Notes under the pieces: generated by a model
What the model was told of the DNA's origin: nothing
What the model saw: only the letters and a program-made list of their open reading frames with translations
Databases searched by the model: none
Assembly (NCBI GenBank): GCA_033220425.1
Contig: CM065650.1
Location: forward strand, 4,154,001-4,218,000
Direction: 5' to 3'
Source: Lepraria neglecta
Taxonomy: Eukaryota; Ascomycota; Lecanoromycetes; Lecanorales; Stereocaulaceae
Length of the DNA stretch: 64,000 nucleotides
Program-made: the position numbers and the translations under genes
Shown here: positions 1 through 11,494 of the stretch, piece by piece
Layout of the letters: every line of letters begins with the position of its first letter
How positions within the stretch are numbered: the stretch's first letter is position 1

Positions 1-907
1 GTATGGGCATAAGTGCTTGCGCTCCGAGAAAGATGCATGTTGGGTCTTTCCGCTAGGGCATGTCAGTCAATGGCCGGATAGGGATAGGAATGTCGCGCGC
101 CATACCAAGTGTAAGTCCTTGAAAGAATCTTCGAGGCATAACGACAGTAGGTCTTGTTCTAGAGGTATGAAGTGCAGCGAGAATTCTTCAACGCCGACAT
201 CACCCAGCACGCCAGCTTCTTCCAAGATCTTGTTGCAGACCAATGTGCGTCTGGGAACCCAGATTACAGAGAACTCATGTTCGATGCTACCGTTCTTTTG
301 CAATCGCTTGATCTGTTCTGACAGCAAATGTATGTCAGCAAGTAATGATAGCGTAAAATCTAGTGCAAGCGCAGGAGAACGCTATAGATCGAGCTGGTTC
401 CGAAATGGGTTAATTTTGGGATTAAGACTGATTACAAAGAGTATGAGAGAGTCTAGGTAATCTACTTTTTGTCCCGTCATATAGCGGTTCGGGGGTGCAC
501 GAGCTTGTATAACATCTTCGGATTAAGAGAAAAACAACACAAGAAAGTCGAGGAAACATTAGCACCTACATACCAGCAATAGCTATAGGCTGAGCCGCCT
601 TCTCTCCTCGAGCCAAGAATATGACATTCTTCTGGGAAGCGTCCACATTATCATTCTCAAGGAAGAACACTTTATCAATACCATGATCTTGAAGAGTAGA
701 AAACTTGACGAAGATCCCAATTGGACCAGCTAGGGATTTCTCGATCACCAGGTTCTTCTTTCCTCGAACCTGGAGAAAGCTTAGTATTCATAACAATCTT
801 GTCATGACATTTCGTGGGGCCTTACATACGCCTTCAAGCAAATCAAGTAGGTCCTTACGGGCTTTCTCTTTTATCTGATCAGTGTCGATTCCAGGATGAG
901 GCGCCAT
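1..907 (-). CDS. VPS33: Vps33, Sec1/Munc18-family subunit of HOPS/CORVET (partial, cut by left edge)
   Basis: Vps33 is the SM protein of the HOPS and CORVET tethering complexes and chaperones SNARE assembly at the vacuole and endosome. Four exons can be read on the minus strand: 907-830, 769-574, 317-106 and 52 to beyond base 1. The protein starts [18 protein letters not shown] and continues through [30 protein letters not shown] and WVPRRTLV to [13 protein letters not shown], which is the ordered N-terminal domain of fungal Vps33. The ATG at 907 was chosen because the start motif is typical of the family. Introns are 829-770, 573-318 (256 nt, long for this window) and 105-53; all joins keep frame. 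The C-terminal two thirds lie outside the window. It is divergent from the histidyl-tRNA synthetase gene. Identification rests on remembered family sequence; the exon 2 to 3 join is the least certain. Confidence 0.88.
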
Positions 908-1060
908 ACTTGGGAGAAAAACCAGGTAACGGTTGAGAAGGCTGATCAATTGGCGGCGCCAAGCCTTTACGGCGGCCGCCAAGTACGAAGACGAAGCCAA
1001 TATCAGAATAACTCCCGCTCTGACAACTATAAACCTAAACACAAAATTCCCAATCTGTGC
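908..1060. promoter_or_regulatory. Shared divergent promoter, VPS33 / HTS1
   Basis: Only 153 nt separate the VPS33 ATG from the first histidyl-tRNA synthetase ATG, so both promoters must lie here or inside the neighbouring 5' ends. No clear TATA element stands out. Confidence 0.5.
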
Positions 1061-2773
1061 ATGCGGTACTATTACAGCGCCATAATCCGGCTGGCCCGCT
1101 TCAATTCAACAAAGCTCTCTTCTATCAAACCGATCAATCAGCACATCTATAAACGAGCCTTCACAACCCACTCCATCGACCCTCTAGAAACCGCCGAAAT
1201 GGGGAAAGACAAAGTCCCCTACCAGCTCAAGACCCCCAAGGGCACCAAAGACTGGGAAGGAAAAGACATGGTAATCCGTGATCGGATCTTCAACACGATA
1301 ACAACAGTCTTCAAACGCCACGGCGGCGTCACAATTGACACGCCCGTCTTCGAGCTCCGTCCTATTCTCTCCGGCAAGTACGGCGAAGACAGCAAACTAA
1401 TCTACGACCTCTCTGACCAAGGCGGTGAACTCTGCTCCCTGCGCTATGACCTCACTGTTCCCTTTGCGCGATGGCTTGCCATGAACCCGTCTATCCAGAG
1501 TATAAAGAGGTATCATATTGCGAAGGTGTATAGAAGGGATCAGCCTGCTATGACGAAAGGGAGGATGAGGGAATTTTATCAATGTGATTTCGATGTTGCG
1601 GGCGCTTATGACCGGATGGTTCCTGATGCGGAGATTCTACGGATTGTGTGTGAAATTTTTGGTGAACAAGGGCTGGGTTGGACGGGGGAGGGCAGATTCA
1701 ACATCAAAATAAATCACAGAAAAGTACTGGACGGCATATTCGAAGTCTGTGGTGTCCCAAAAGAGAAGATCCGAACAATCAGCAGCGCAGTAGACAAGCT
1801 CGACAAATCGCCCTGGGAAGAAGTCAAAAAAGAAATGGTAGACGAGAAAGGCCTGCCCGAGGAAGTCGCAGACAGGATATGGGAATTCGTGCAACGAAAA
1901 GGCGGAAGAGACGTCATGGACGCCCTCCGACAAGACTCAAGGGTAATGGCCAACGCCAACCTAGTCGCCGGCCTAGAAGACATGGACCTCCTATTCACCT
2001 ACCTCTCCGCCTTCGGCGTCCTCTCAAAAGTCGAATTCAACCTCTCCCTCGCCCGTGGCCTCGACTACTACACAGGCGTAATCTTCGAAGTCGTAACCGA
2101 AGGATCTGCGCCCTCCTCCACAACAGGCCAAAAACTCCAAAAAACCGCCAAAAAAGAGAAAACAGCAGAGTTCGATGAAGATAGATCCAACGACCCTTCA
2201 GTGGGCGTAGGCAGCGTGGCTGCTGGAGGGAGATATGATGAGCTGGTGGGCATGTTCTCAGGCAAAGCCCAAATCCCCTGCGTGGGCATATCCTTCGGCG
2301 TAGACCGCATCTTCTCCATCACCAAAGCACGAATGGAAGCATCTAAAACCGCCTCCGCCATCAGACCCACAGAAGTCGACGTATTCATCATGGCATTCGG
2401 CGGCAAAGGTTTCACAGGCCTATTGACCGAGCGAATGCAAGTCGCGAAGATGTTATGGGATGCAGGCATAAAAGCTGAGTTCGCGTACAAGCAGAAACCG
2501 AAGCTGCCGGCGCAATTTAAGAGTGCGGAACAGAGCGGTATTCCTTTTGCTGTTATTCTTGGGGAAGACGAGCAGGCGCAGGGGAAGGTGAAGATTAAGG
2601 AGATGGGATTGCCGGAGGGACATCCGGAGAAAGATGGGGTGACGGTTGATATTGGGGATTTGGTTGGGGAGGTTAGGGAGAGGTTGAGGAGGAAGTTTGA
2701 GGGTGTTGAGGAGGTGGTGGATGGGGTTAATGGGTTGAGTACACAGGATGCGGAGGGGAAGACAGGGGAGTGA
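1061..2773 (+). CDS. HTS1: Histidyl-tRNA synthetase, mitochondrial and cytosolic forms from one gene
   Basis: This class II synthetase charges tRNA-His. The intronless frame gives 570 aa from the ATG at 1061. The first 46 residues (from [16 protein letters not shown]) are rich in Arg, Ser and Lys without acidic residues until about residue 41, as in mitochondrial presequences. A second in-frame ATG at 1199 begins [19 protein letters not shown], the usual start of the cytosolic enzyme (524 aa). Visible motifs are [20 protein letters not shown] (class II motif 2), [10 protein letters not shown] (HisA-type histidine-binding loop) and a C-terminal anticodon-binding domain after about residue 440. 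An in-frame ATG also exists at 896 but overlaps the VPS33 start and its extra peptide looks random. The two-start arrangement is known for yeast HTS1; its use here is inferred. Confidence 0.95.
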   Translation: MRYYYSAIIRLARFNSTKLSSIKPINQHIYKRAFTTHSIDPLETAEMGKDKVPYQLKTPKGTKDWEGKDMVIRDRIFNTITTVFKRHGGVTIDTPVFELRPILSGKYGEDSKLIYDLSDQGGELCSLRYDLTVPFARWLAMNPSIQSIKRYHIAKVYRRDQPAMTKGRMREFYQCDFDVAGAYDRMVPDAEILRIVCEIFGEQGLGWTGEGRFNIKINHRKVLDGIFEVCGVPKEKIRTISSAVDKLDKSPWEEVKKEMVDEKGLPEEVADRIWEFVQRKGGRDVMDALRQDSRVMANANLVAGLEDMDLLFTYLSAFGVLSKVEFNLSLARGLDYYTGVIFEVVTEGSAPSSTTGQKLQKTAKKEKTAEFDEDRSNDPSVGVGSVAAGGRYDELVGMFSGKAQIPCVGISFGVDRIFSITKARMEASKTASAIRPTEVDVFIMAFGGKGFTGLLTERMQVAKMLWDAGIKAEFAYKQKPKLPAQFKSAEQSGIPFAVILGEDEQAQGKVKIKEMGLPEGHPEKDGVTVDIGDLVGEVRERLRRKFEGVEEVVDGVNGLSTQDAEGKTGE

Positions 2774-3069
2774 TAGGTCGTTTTTCTACGATTGAAAGCT
2801 TGCATAGAGGTGCATTAGCATAGAAGGAATGTATGATACCCACTTGCCTACCATTATTTATACAGTTGCATGCTTTTCCATTCATCTTCTATCTAATTTT
2901 CATGTACACGAATCTGCCATTGTATCCATCATTCATGCATGCGTCGCGAGTATGCCCAACCAACTCCGGGGTATCAAGTCCGGCGGCCTACTCCAGCGTC
3001 ACTCAAGTAGTAGTATCATCATCCAATGCTTCTGTACGTTTCCTTTTACAAGTGCCGCATTCAAACATC

Positions 3070-6000
3070 TCAATTACTTCCAACCAACGTCGCTTCTTCT
3101 CCATTCGTAGCAATATTCGTACTGTCTTCCTCAATAAGACCGTCAAATTGCGCCATGAGGGTTCCTAATCCATCATTGAATTGTTTGGTAAAGCGTTCAA
3201 ATTCCATCTCCAGCACAATCTGCGGAGCTCCGGCGGTCATTGCTTCCTCACTGGGTGGCTGAGGGATTGGCACTGTTCTTGTGTGGCTTTCGATAGTGTC
3301 GTAATGCTCGGCTTGTTGTTGTCCACCATATGGGTCCCTTGGTGTGACTCCTGGATCGGCGTAGGTCTCGTTCAGCGAGGCAACATCTCCATCACTCATC
3401 ATAGCATCTAGGTTAAGTTCTTCATCTTCTGCCACAACCGCTGTGGTGGATCCCGATAGCGGGAGACTTTGCTGGTACTGATGCTGGGCCGGTGCGGCAT
3501 TGAGAGACGAAGCACTGAGTGTCCCCCCCATCAGAGCGTCCATATCTAGTCGAGATCCACGCGCTAGGTCAATATTCAATCCGTTGCTATCTCCATTGAC
3601 ATGAACAGGCTCTGTAGCCGCGTGGCGGAGTGCGGGCCGCTTTGGTGGTGGGTAGGGAGCTTCGTCATAAGAGGACTCGAAGTCATCGCTTGGAGACCCA
3701 TAGCCAGCATCAGGAGTCCAGTTGTCCAAGTTTGGATGTCCTTCATTGTGAGCTTTGACTGGGAAGTCCCAACTCATGTTCATGGTAGGAGGACGATTGG
3801 CATTGTAGGAGTTAGCTCTCAAGGTATCAATATTGGCCAAATTCCTGCCAGATCTTGAAGAACCGCCAGTGCTACCATCAGTATCTTGTCGTGGAATCCC
3901 AGGATGTTGGCTCCGAAGTGGCAAGTCAGATGGCTTGTGACCTAACCCCTGTGGGTCAGGTTTGTAGATATCTTGACCAAACAGGGAACGGAGGTGATTT
4001 GCCCCCCGGTTGACACTGGCTTCATCCGGGGCGTAATTTCCGTTATCATAAGATTGTGGTGGGACGTTCTGCTTATAGATCTCATCTGCCAACTCGTTGA
4101 AATCTTCGTCTGCGGATTCACCTGTGAAATACGAATTCAGTGAGTCCTCCTGCGCTTGTGCTGATGACATATCTGCGATAGGATCTATATGTACTGGCGG
4201 CCGATGACCAGTTGAGGTGGCATCGCCATTGTCGCCTTCATCACCAAAGTCGAAAGCAGCATCCGATGCTAGCTTTTCCAGCGTTTCAGTGGTTTCGAGG
4301 GTACTGAACCTCCATTCAGGATTGGCCACTGGTTCCTCGGACGTCGCCGCTTCAGCTCCATGCGCCACAAAAAGAGAACCTCGCTGCCCTCCTGCAGATG
4401 CCCAGTGGTTAAATTCTTTCACGAGCTCGGCCAATAAGACAGTCGGGTGGCTCTCTTCCGTATCACGAATATATGGATGCTCCAATATCGAATCCATCGT
4501 GGCTCTTTTTGATGGTTCTAACTCTAGCGTGAAGGCCACAAAGTCGCACAGTTCTTGCGAAATCCCATTTTCAGGCTTCAATCTCGGTGCTGCTCGTTTG
4601 AGATGTTTTTCCAGCTGTGCCGAATTTAATCGAGAATTAGGGGGGTTGCCCGTAGCCATCTCGATTAGGGTTACTCCAAAGGACCATACATCAACCTGGT
4701 CCCCTCGTTAACGACTCCATTTGTGGAAGAATCTCGTTCTATGGTCTCGTTGGGGAATGCTTACTTCCTTCCCGTGTTTCTTAGGGTCATGATTGATACC
4801 GTGGAGCATTTCGGGAGCCATCCAATGAAGAGTACCAATAACAGTGTTCCGCTTGTCAATCCTGGATTCCAGCTGCCCGGCGACACCAAAGTCGATGAGC
4901 TGAAGGCTGCCGTTCTCGTGGATCATAACATTCCCAGCTAAGTCATACTTTCGTTAGTATCTCTCCATTCAATTGTGTCCTACTGATCTTGGGCTCCTCT
5001 AACAAGCAAGACTGGACGAAAGTATTCACCTTTGACATCTCTGTGGATGATATCTGCATCGTGCACCGCTTTCAGCGCTTTGGCCAGCTCTCTTGCAATT
5101 ATTGTAATGTATTTCTCCTCTATCCTGTTATTCATGGATTGCATCTGTGGATCGTTAGGAAGACTGTCGTGACATGACAGTTGGGTGTGAATTGCCTTAC
5201 CAAGGTATGTATGCTTCCACCAGGGCAGAACTCGGAAACGATCCAAACCTGAGAATGCACCTGGAGAATTTCAAAAATTTGGCTAACATTCTCTGCCTTG
5301 AAGTCTGTGAGTTGCTTTAAGACTTTGTACTCTTGCATGAAGACGTCAAGGTTTGCGTCTCGCAGCCCGGCTTCCATTTTGTAATCGACAGCGTCAATAT
5401 CCACAACTTTGATTGCCGCCCTTCGGTTTGACCTTGTGTCTCGCCTATAAGCCTTGGTTAGCTAAGATGTCAGACACAGAAACCAAAGTGAGTAAGACAA
5501 CAGCCAGTGAAGTCAGAGGGGTTACAGAAAACCTCAAACGGAGGATAAGAAGACAGAAAGGTTCGATGAAGGGGATTTTTTACGCTGAGTAGACCCTTCC
5601 ATAGGTTCCTTTGCCGATGAAGTTTATGAACTCGTACGGAGGAATCGGCTCACCAGCATTCTTCAGCTTGGCGTGGATTATAGCTTCCTGCTGCTTGGCT
5701 TCATTTCTCGTAAATCGTTGACTCTCAGGCAACCGTGAGAATCGTTCAAAGCTTGGATCGAAAAAGGACGATGCTCGGATTGCTGCCATCCTGGATTGAT
5801 CAGGTTCCGTTGCGATATCTTGCTCGGAGTCAGACGAATGCGGACTGTCTTCCCCGTATTCCGGGTTCAGTGAGTCTGCTGTTGACTTTATGGCTTGATC
5901 AGCCCCCGTTGTAAACGCTGGCTTGGGCTTCCAGGAACGCGGGCTACTCTCGTTCGAGCTACTCTCGTTGGATCTGGTTGTGAAGTTCAAAGCTGGATCA

Positions 6001-6974
6001 GCTCCCTCTGAAGTCTTCCGTTCGAAATCTAACGACGAAAGGCTGCTCTCTCTGGAATTCGGATCAAAAACAGAGCTAGGCTGGAGTCTGTTAGGGTGCT
6101 GGGAGGCCTCTGGGATTGAAAGAGGTGGCGGAACTTGAGAAGGCCTGTAATCCGACAGGAACGCGTCACGCTCTGGGTTGGAAAAGTCGTAGTCAAATTC
6201 GAAGTTGCATGGATCAGTCGCAGATCTCGCAAGTAACCATCCGATATCCTGGATGAGCTCCTGATGGACACGTGCTGGTGATGTTTCTGTACGTCTATGG
6301 TGATGTCGAGATGACTCACGTTCTGGAAGATGAGAAGCCTGTTCCTGTTCGGGTTCCGAAGTGCCTGGCGCAGACGCTGCGGTTGGAGCTGCTCGGCCAG
6401 TGTCCGTTGAGATCTCTTGGGTTGTGAGAGCTGGCAATGGAATAAGAGACCTACTTGGCTGTGGGATTGGATCAAGCTCTGAGATGGGCTCCAAAAATTC
6501 CAAGTCAGGCTCGGAGGTACTGGGGTCAGTGGCTGCCCTGGATAGTATTCGTGCGGCACCCTGGAAAGCAGCTTGAGTCGACTGATCTGGTGAGGTCACC
6601 CGACGTCTATGGTGCTGTTGGAAATCCCTTGAGCTTGGATTTCCCGGTGAAGTTTCGCGACGTCTATGTCGCGGTCGAAGTGGGTGTCGTGGTGTGATAG
6701 GTGGAGGTGGTTCTCTGGGTTCGTTGACGCGTGGTTCAAATTCCTGTCGCAGCTGATTCACGCGCGGCCCAGATGAAGCTAACACGGGCGAATTTGGTTG
6801 AGGTGAATTCGATGCGGTTGGAGTTCTCGAGGGTACAGTTGGAATAGACACCGGAGCATTAGGGCTGAAGAAAAGATTGCCTAATGGTACATCATCAGAA
6901 TTTGAGCTAGAGGAACCTTTAATGGCGTTGGAGAGCTTCCGACCATGATGTCGAATACGCTTGGAGAGCGACAT
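3070..6974 (-). CDS. STE20/germinal-centre-type serine/threonine protein kinase
   Basis: A 1182-aa kinase in five exons: 6974-5584, 5444-5201, 5144-5030, 4937-4765 and 4695-3070; introns are 139, 56, 92 and 69 nt and all phases fit. Residues 1 to about 445 are a low-complexity, Ser/Pro/Arg-rich region. The kinase domain follows: GKGTYGRVYSA (P-loop), AAIKVVDID (ATP-anchoring Lys), HRDVKAGNV (catalytic loop), DFGVAG (magnesium loop) and GTLHWMAPEML (activation segment and APE motif), then VDVWSFGVTLIEM. The DVKxGN loop and GT-WMAPE segment place it in the STE20 superfamily, closest to the GCK-like fungal kinases of polarity and septation. The long acidic tail ends with a conserved-looking helix (MEFERFTKQFNDGLGTLMAQF). 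No PAK-type CRIB domain was seen. The exact orthologue is not assigned. Confidence 0.9.
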
Positions 6975-7800
6975 CGTGTGTGTTAATACGATCAGTGCAT
7001 TGGGGGGTGGATCAAAGATGTCCTCGAACGGAAGGAAAGAGGAGTGGGAAGAATGGATGAAAGCATTCGGTTAAGTGTTGGGAAGAAAATTATTGTGGGG
7101 CTCACTTCTGGAGGTTCTACAAGTTTTGTTTGTATTCACCAGTTTCGTTCCCCCTCCCTCCACCGCCTGCGATTTGGGGCTTCTATTGGTTCATCAAGAT
7201 CATAGGGCTTCAGATCAGATATTGCAAGGTGTTTACGAGCTATTTGGTTAGTATCAGACGATCATATCTGGGATGGGACGTGTTGAGGAGTTCCATAGAG
7301 AAAGTTGAAAGTGAGGTTATCCAAAAGGAGAGCTGGGCAGGTGCAACCGGCGGCGCGGGCTGAGTGCAGCGGAACGCGGGCCGCTGAGCCGGTTAGACTT
7401 CCCCAAAGGTACCTAGTATTGACGTTTCGTCTGATGTGACATTATGTACCTCACGTTGAGTGAAGCAAATTGCTCTTATCACGGTGGGCTTGCATTCTGG
7501 GGACGCTATCCCGTTCAGTGGCACAGAGGATGCTAGACTAGCTGCACTGGACAACGACTCGTGTTCGCAAATTTGTCACATTTGGATAGATGTCTACCTG
7601 TCCCATATCTATCACCTCGAGAGGTATCATTGGCGACGCTGCGAACTGCTATGGTAGCCCGAAGAGAGGACTCCCTGCTACTGCCAATGCGTCAATTTTT
7701 ATGCTCATGCCAAAGCGTCCATGCAACCATGAAAATGCCGCACTCAATGCCCGCTATGCAACCATAATCGTTAGATTAGCTCCATCCATACTCGAAAAGA
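6975..7800. other. Intergenic: 5' region of the kinase gene and 3' region of RRN3
   Basis: No convincing gene was found. It must contain the kinase promoter (next to 6974) and the RRN3 3' end. Short open frames here have no recognisable family features. Confidence 0.5.
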
Positions 7801-9777
7801 TCAACCCGTCTCATCTGTTTCCGTTCCCTGCTCCACATTGCTTTCTGCAGCCTCTTCGTCATCGCTCTCACCTCCCGAAGCTTGTTCGTCATCCAGGCCC
7901 GGGATGCCTTCCCACTCTCGATAATCCCCTTCGATCCATCGCTTACTCTTCGGTAAGTGATAGGGGTCAAACGGGAAGTACGCATCAAGATGCTGAAGGC
8001 TCTCATCATTCTTTGCTGAGAGCGCCGTCTCTCGATTGGGGCCATACGCATTGCCGGCAAATTGCAACACACGAACTCTCTTGTTTGTTGCTAACAGGTG
8101 ATAGACGTAGACCACGCCAAGATGGTTTGCTATGCGAGCGAACTCGGTAACGATTGCCGGCGAGCAAACTTTGAGTGGATTCAGCTTCGAGAAGACATTC
8201 AAAGATAAAGCCTCCTTGACTCCAGATTTCCACTGATGTTGATGACCATACATAGAAACTAGGTCGTCATCCTCGAAATCGTCATCTAGATTGGTCTCGA
8301 GGTCTCGCCATCTGTAACAGAAGATGTACAGCAAAGCCTGTACCAGGACGTAGAAAGACGAGTACCGCCTCAGGTCTGGGCCGCGGCAGCTGGGTTCGTA
8401 GTCGCCTCTAAGCCGCTCGAGCTCGCTACCGATGTAATCGAAGACATCCCGTACAACGTTTGACGGCACGTGAATGCCTCTCGCAACGAAGCTCGCAAGA
8501 TAAGCTGCCGAGGCCTGACGAACCATTGCTGGTTGCTTCCTGTCGAACGTAATTTGAACGCATGTTCCAATGAAAGTGTCGATGTGCGTGGGCGATTGCT
8601 GGGCGAAATGAAAGAGGAGGAATTGGGTGTGCCGTGATCGATGCGTAGGTAGAATAATGGTCATGAACTGAGATAGCAGTATGTCGACGGACCCAACACG
8701 GTCTTCTATGGAAGCTTTGGTGAAGACTTGATCATAGTGAAAGAACAACATGTCCAGTACTGCGTCCATCTTTTGCACATTCTTGATGATGTCCTTGGTT
8801 CTCCGCGCATCCGTGTCGTCCTCATCATCGTCGTCCGACTCCGACTCTTCTTCACTGCTCTCAGAATCTTCCACGTCATCCAGCAGATCAGGTCGTATCT
8901 GAGGGATTCCTTCCTCTAGTCCCTCTCCCACGTCCTCTGCCAAATCTTCTAGATCAACCTGCACTTGCACGTCGATTTTGACAAGCCGCTCAGTGATCAG
9001 GGTGAGTACCTCCCCACGTAGCTGTGGAGCATAGACGACAAGCTTCAGGAGGTTCTGGACGTAGATGATGTGTGCGCGCCTGGAATCGGTTTCATGAGGG
9101 AACGTGGTGACGAGTATGGTGAACAGTACTCTTCCAGCAGCAGGTATTAGCTGCAGCAGATATTGTATAGCCCGGTGCGCTCGAGTGCAGATCGTCGAGC
9201 GTGAAACGGCAGGTAGATTTGATATCCGTCCATTGGAAGGTGGTGCCACGGTCAGATTGTCCACCAACATGCGCATCGTGTCTCCCAGGAAAATGCCATG
9301 AGCTGACACGAGATTTGCTAACAGCCGAACGTAGACTGCTATATAATCTTCCTGTCTGCCCAGCCATTCGCTTTTCAACACCAGATGGACCAACTCAGAG
9401 TTTGATTTGTTGAGTGCAGAAACATTTCCAAGTAAGGCCATTGTGTAGTTCTTAATCGTGGTGGAGCTCGGCTCCTCTTCTTCGTCCTTCTTCGGGGTAT
9501 AAACCTCCTTCAGCTTATCGTAGCCTGAGTTGTCTCCCAATGCGCGCTTCGCAAAGGCTCGGCGCGCTTCTTCCTGGATAAGTCCTGGAGCCTTTTCCCA
9601 TTCGTCCATCACCCTCACCTCAACATCTGAGTCAAAAGTGACCTTCGCTCGCTTCCCCGGGCTGGACGGAGGTGCTTCATCGTCATCGTCTCGTTTGCGG
9701 ACCAATGTAGGGCGGCGTAAAAGTGGTTTTGGTGTCGATGCGGGGACAGGGCCCGCTGGGCGCTGGATAGTGGACAT
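7801..9777 (-). CDS. RRN3: RNA polymerase I initiation factor Rrn3 (TIF-IA)
   Basis: Rrn3 binds RNA polymerase I and carries it to the rDNA promoter, so it sets rRNA output in the nucleolus. The gene is one exon of 658 aa, close to the usual fungal length. The start at 9777 (MSTIQRPAGPVPAS) was preferred over an in-frame ATG ten codons upstream because it begins the recognisable N-terminus. Segments that identify the family include IKNYTMALLGNVSALNK, LVSAHGIFLGDTMRMLVDNL, RAHRAIQYLLQLIPAAGRVL and AAYLASFVARGIHV, all in the HEAT-like repeat domain. An acidic Ser/Glu/Asp linker lies at roughly residues 315-335 and the C-terminus is again acidic. It is divergent from UTP23. Confidence 0.93.
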   Translation of the reverse strand: MSTIQRPAGPVPASTPKPLLRRPTLVRKRDDDDEAPPSSPGKRAKVTFDSDVEVRVMDEWEKAPGLIQEEARRAFAKRALGDNSGYDKLKEVYTPKKDEEEEPSSTTIKNYTMALLGNVSALNKSNSELVHLVLKSEWLGRQEDYIAVYVRLLANLVSAHGIFLGDTMRMLVDNLTVAPPSNGRISNLPAVSRSTICTRAHRAIQYLLQLIPAAGRVLFTILVTTFPHETDSRRAHIIYVQNLLKLVVYAPQLRGEVLTLITERLVKIDVQVQVDLEDLAEDVGEGLEEGIPQIRPDLLDDVEDSESSEEESESDDDDEDDTDARRTKDIIKNVQKMDAVLDMLFFHYDQVFTKASIEDRVGSVDILLSQFMTIILPTHRSRHTQFLLFHFAQQSPTHIDTFIGTCVQITFDRKQPAMVRQASAAYLASFVARGIHVPSNVVRDVFDYIGSELERLRGDYEPSCRGPDLRRYSSFYVLVQALLYIFCYRWRDLETNLDDDFEDDDLVSMYGHQHQWKSGVKEALSLNVFSKLNPLKVCSPAIVTEFARIANHLGVVYVYHLLATNKRVRVLQFAGNAYGPNRETALSAKNDESLQHLDAYFPFDPYHLPKSKRWIEGDYREWEGIPGLDDEQASGGESDDEEAAESNVEQGTETDETG

Positions 9778-10021
9778 GACAGAGACGGTTGCTGAAAAGC
9801 ATGTCAACTATGAAGAAGACTGCGAGGGGAGTAAATGTATGCTGAAAGAGTAGCCCTGCACCACGAATATGACTGTTACTGAAGGAAAAATTGTGTGGCG
9901 GTGAAGCGAGTCATAGGGCTAGGCGGCTAGTGCCGAATTTTTGAAGGTGTGACGATCCGCTCCAAATTCTAGCATTGACAAAGTGCTTTCTCTGGGGCCT
10001 ACCCTGCTGCTCGAGCTCAAG
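9778..10021. promoter_or_regulatory. Shared divergent promoter, RRN3 / UTP23
   Basis: A 244-nt spacer separates two ribosome-biogenesis genes. It contains A/T runs (GGAAAAATTGTG near 9883, CCGAATTTTTGAAGG near 9936) resembling the ribosomal RNA processing element core AAAATTTT known from yeast. The match is imperfect and function is inferred only. Confidence 0.35.
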
Positions 10022-11279
10022 ATGAGGGGCAAGCGCTCAAAGCAGTACCGCAAATTAATGCAGCAGTATGGCATGGTCTTCGGATTTAGAGAACCCTATC
10101 AAGTTCTTGGTACGTTTGATAGAGTGGCCCTGTCTGATACGCTCTTGCTAATAAAGCTATGTACAGTCGATGCTCAAATCATCCAGGACACTGAGCACTT
10201 CAAGATGGACCTTGTTGGCAGTGCGTTTGTCCCTACTATCATAAACATTAATGTCCTCGAAGCTAATCGATTCCTCTTCCGTAGGCTTGGAGCGTACACT
10301 CAGCGGTGTGTTTTGATCCTGATGTCTTAGCATATGCTCCGTATCTTTACTGACGGATTTTGTTGTTCTAGGCAAGGTAAAGCCAAGTACGCGATTATTT
10401 GTCCTGCTGTTTTTGGATTCATGCTAATGGTTGTATCTTATAATAGTGATCACACAGTACGCATCTTCCGCCCCAGGCCGAGTTGCAATGGCGACTGACT
10501 TTGGAATTAGGTGCTCCATTCGTCACCTCTACACTCCCAAAGACCTCCCACAACCCGAGAAAGATGTGCTCATTTCCACGGCCAAGACAATGGAACGTCG
10601 CCGCTGCAATCACCATACCCTTGACGAGCCTCTATCAACGCTCGAATGTCTCTCCAACGTTATAGACCCCAAGAAGTCGCTCACAAACAAGCATCGTTAC
10701 ATTGTCGCTAGTCAAGATGAGGACGTTCGAAGATTCTGTCGGCAGATTAGAGGGGTGCCACTGGTGTACGTGAAGAGGTCGGTAATGGTCATGGAACCAA
10801 TGGCAGAGGGCAGTGTGGGTGTCAGAGAAGACGTTGAGAGGTCAAAGTTTGGGAGTGGGTTGAGAGGAAGAGGTGCTGGGCTTTTAGGGAAGAGAAAACG
10901 GGGAGAGGACGAAGGCACTGATGTGGACGTGAGAGAAGACAAGCCCGTGACTAGCATACCTGAAGGTGACGAGACGGCTGTGAAGAAAAAGAAGGCAAAA
11001 GGGCCCAAGGGCCCAAATCCTTTGAGCGTAAAGAAAGCTAAGAAGGAGAACGGTAGCGCTTCAAAACAAGATGAACAAGAAAGTTCCAAAAACGTTCGAG
11101 TCGAGAAAGGAGAGCCAGATGTGGACACAGAGGCTTCGAAGGCTTCTGTCCACATTGTTGAAGGCGACCTGGATGAGACACCAAATCCTCCGGCCAAGCG
11201 CAAGAGAAAAAGAAAACACAAATCACAACAGCTAGACTTAGCTCTTGCAATCAATAGTGGCGACGAAGGAAATGAATAA
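10022..11279 (+). CDS. UTP23: rRNA-processing protein Utp23 (degenerate PIN domain, SSU processome)
   Basis: Utp23 belongs to the Fcf1/Utp23 PIN-domain family and acts in early 40S pre-rRNA processing with snR30. Six exons are read: 10022-10109, 10167-10220, 10285-10305, 10372-10386, 10447-10456 and 10511-11279, giving 318 aa. The family core is continuous across the joins: MRGKRSKQYRKLMQQYG, FGFREPYQVLVDAQ, FKMDLVGSLERTLSGKVKP, MITQCSIRHLY, RRRCNHHTLDEPLSTLECL, then GTNKHRY-like TNKHRYIVASQDEDVR and GVPLVYVKRSVMVMEPM. The cysteines and histidines of the zinc site are present. The tail is a long Lys/Arg/Glu-rich extension. Exons 3, 4 and 5 are only 21, 15 and 10 nt, which is unusual. A single-frame reading would lose the domain core. 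Confidence 0.9.
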
Positions 11280-11494
11280 TAGGACTGAGTTGAAAGAGTA
11301 CCCCATAGATACAACCCGTCTTTAGCTCCCTATGATACAATTCTCGTCTTCCTCCACTGCCTTGTCGTCCCTTGCCCCTAGCAATGCATGACTCCACGCT
11401 ATGCCAAAAACCCAGTACTGTTGTCCTCGCATCGTAAAAATGCCTCCCTTGCGACTTGCAGCACCAGCCCGGAGAAACTAGTAAATTCCAATCG

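Noticed and set aside
17-460. Plus-strand open frame of 147 codons
   Set aside because: It lies opposite VPS33 exons and introns, and its Ser/Arg-rich product has no family character.
1678-2178. Arg-rich 166-codon frame inside HTS1
   Set aside because: It is an out-of-frame shadow of the synthetase; the strong Arg/Pro bias comes from the codon pattern of the real frame.
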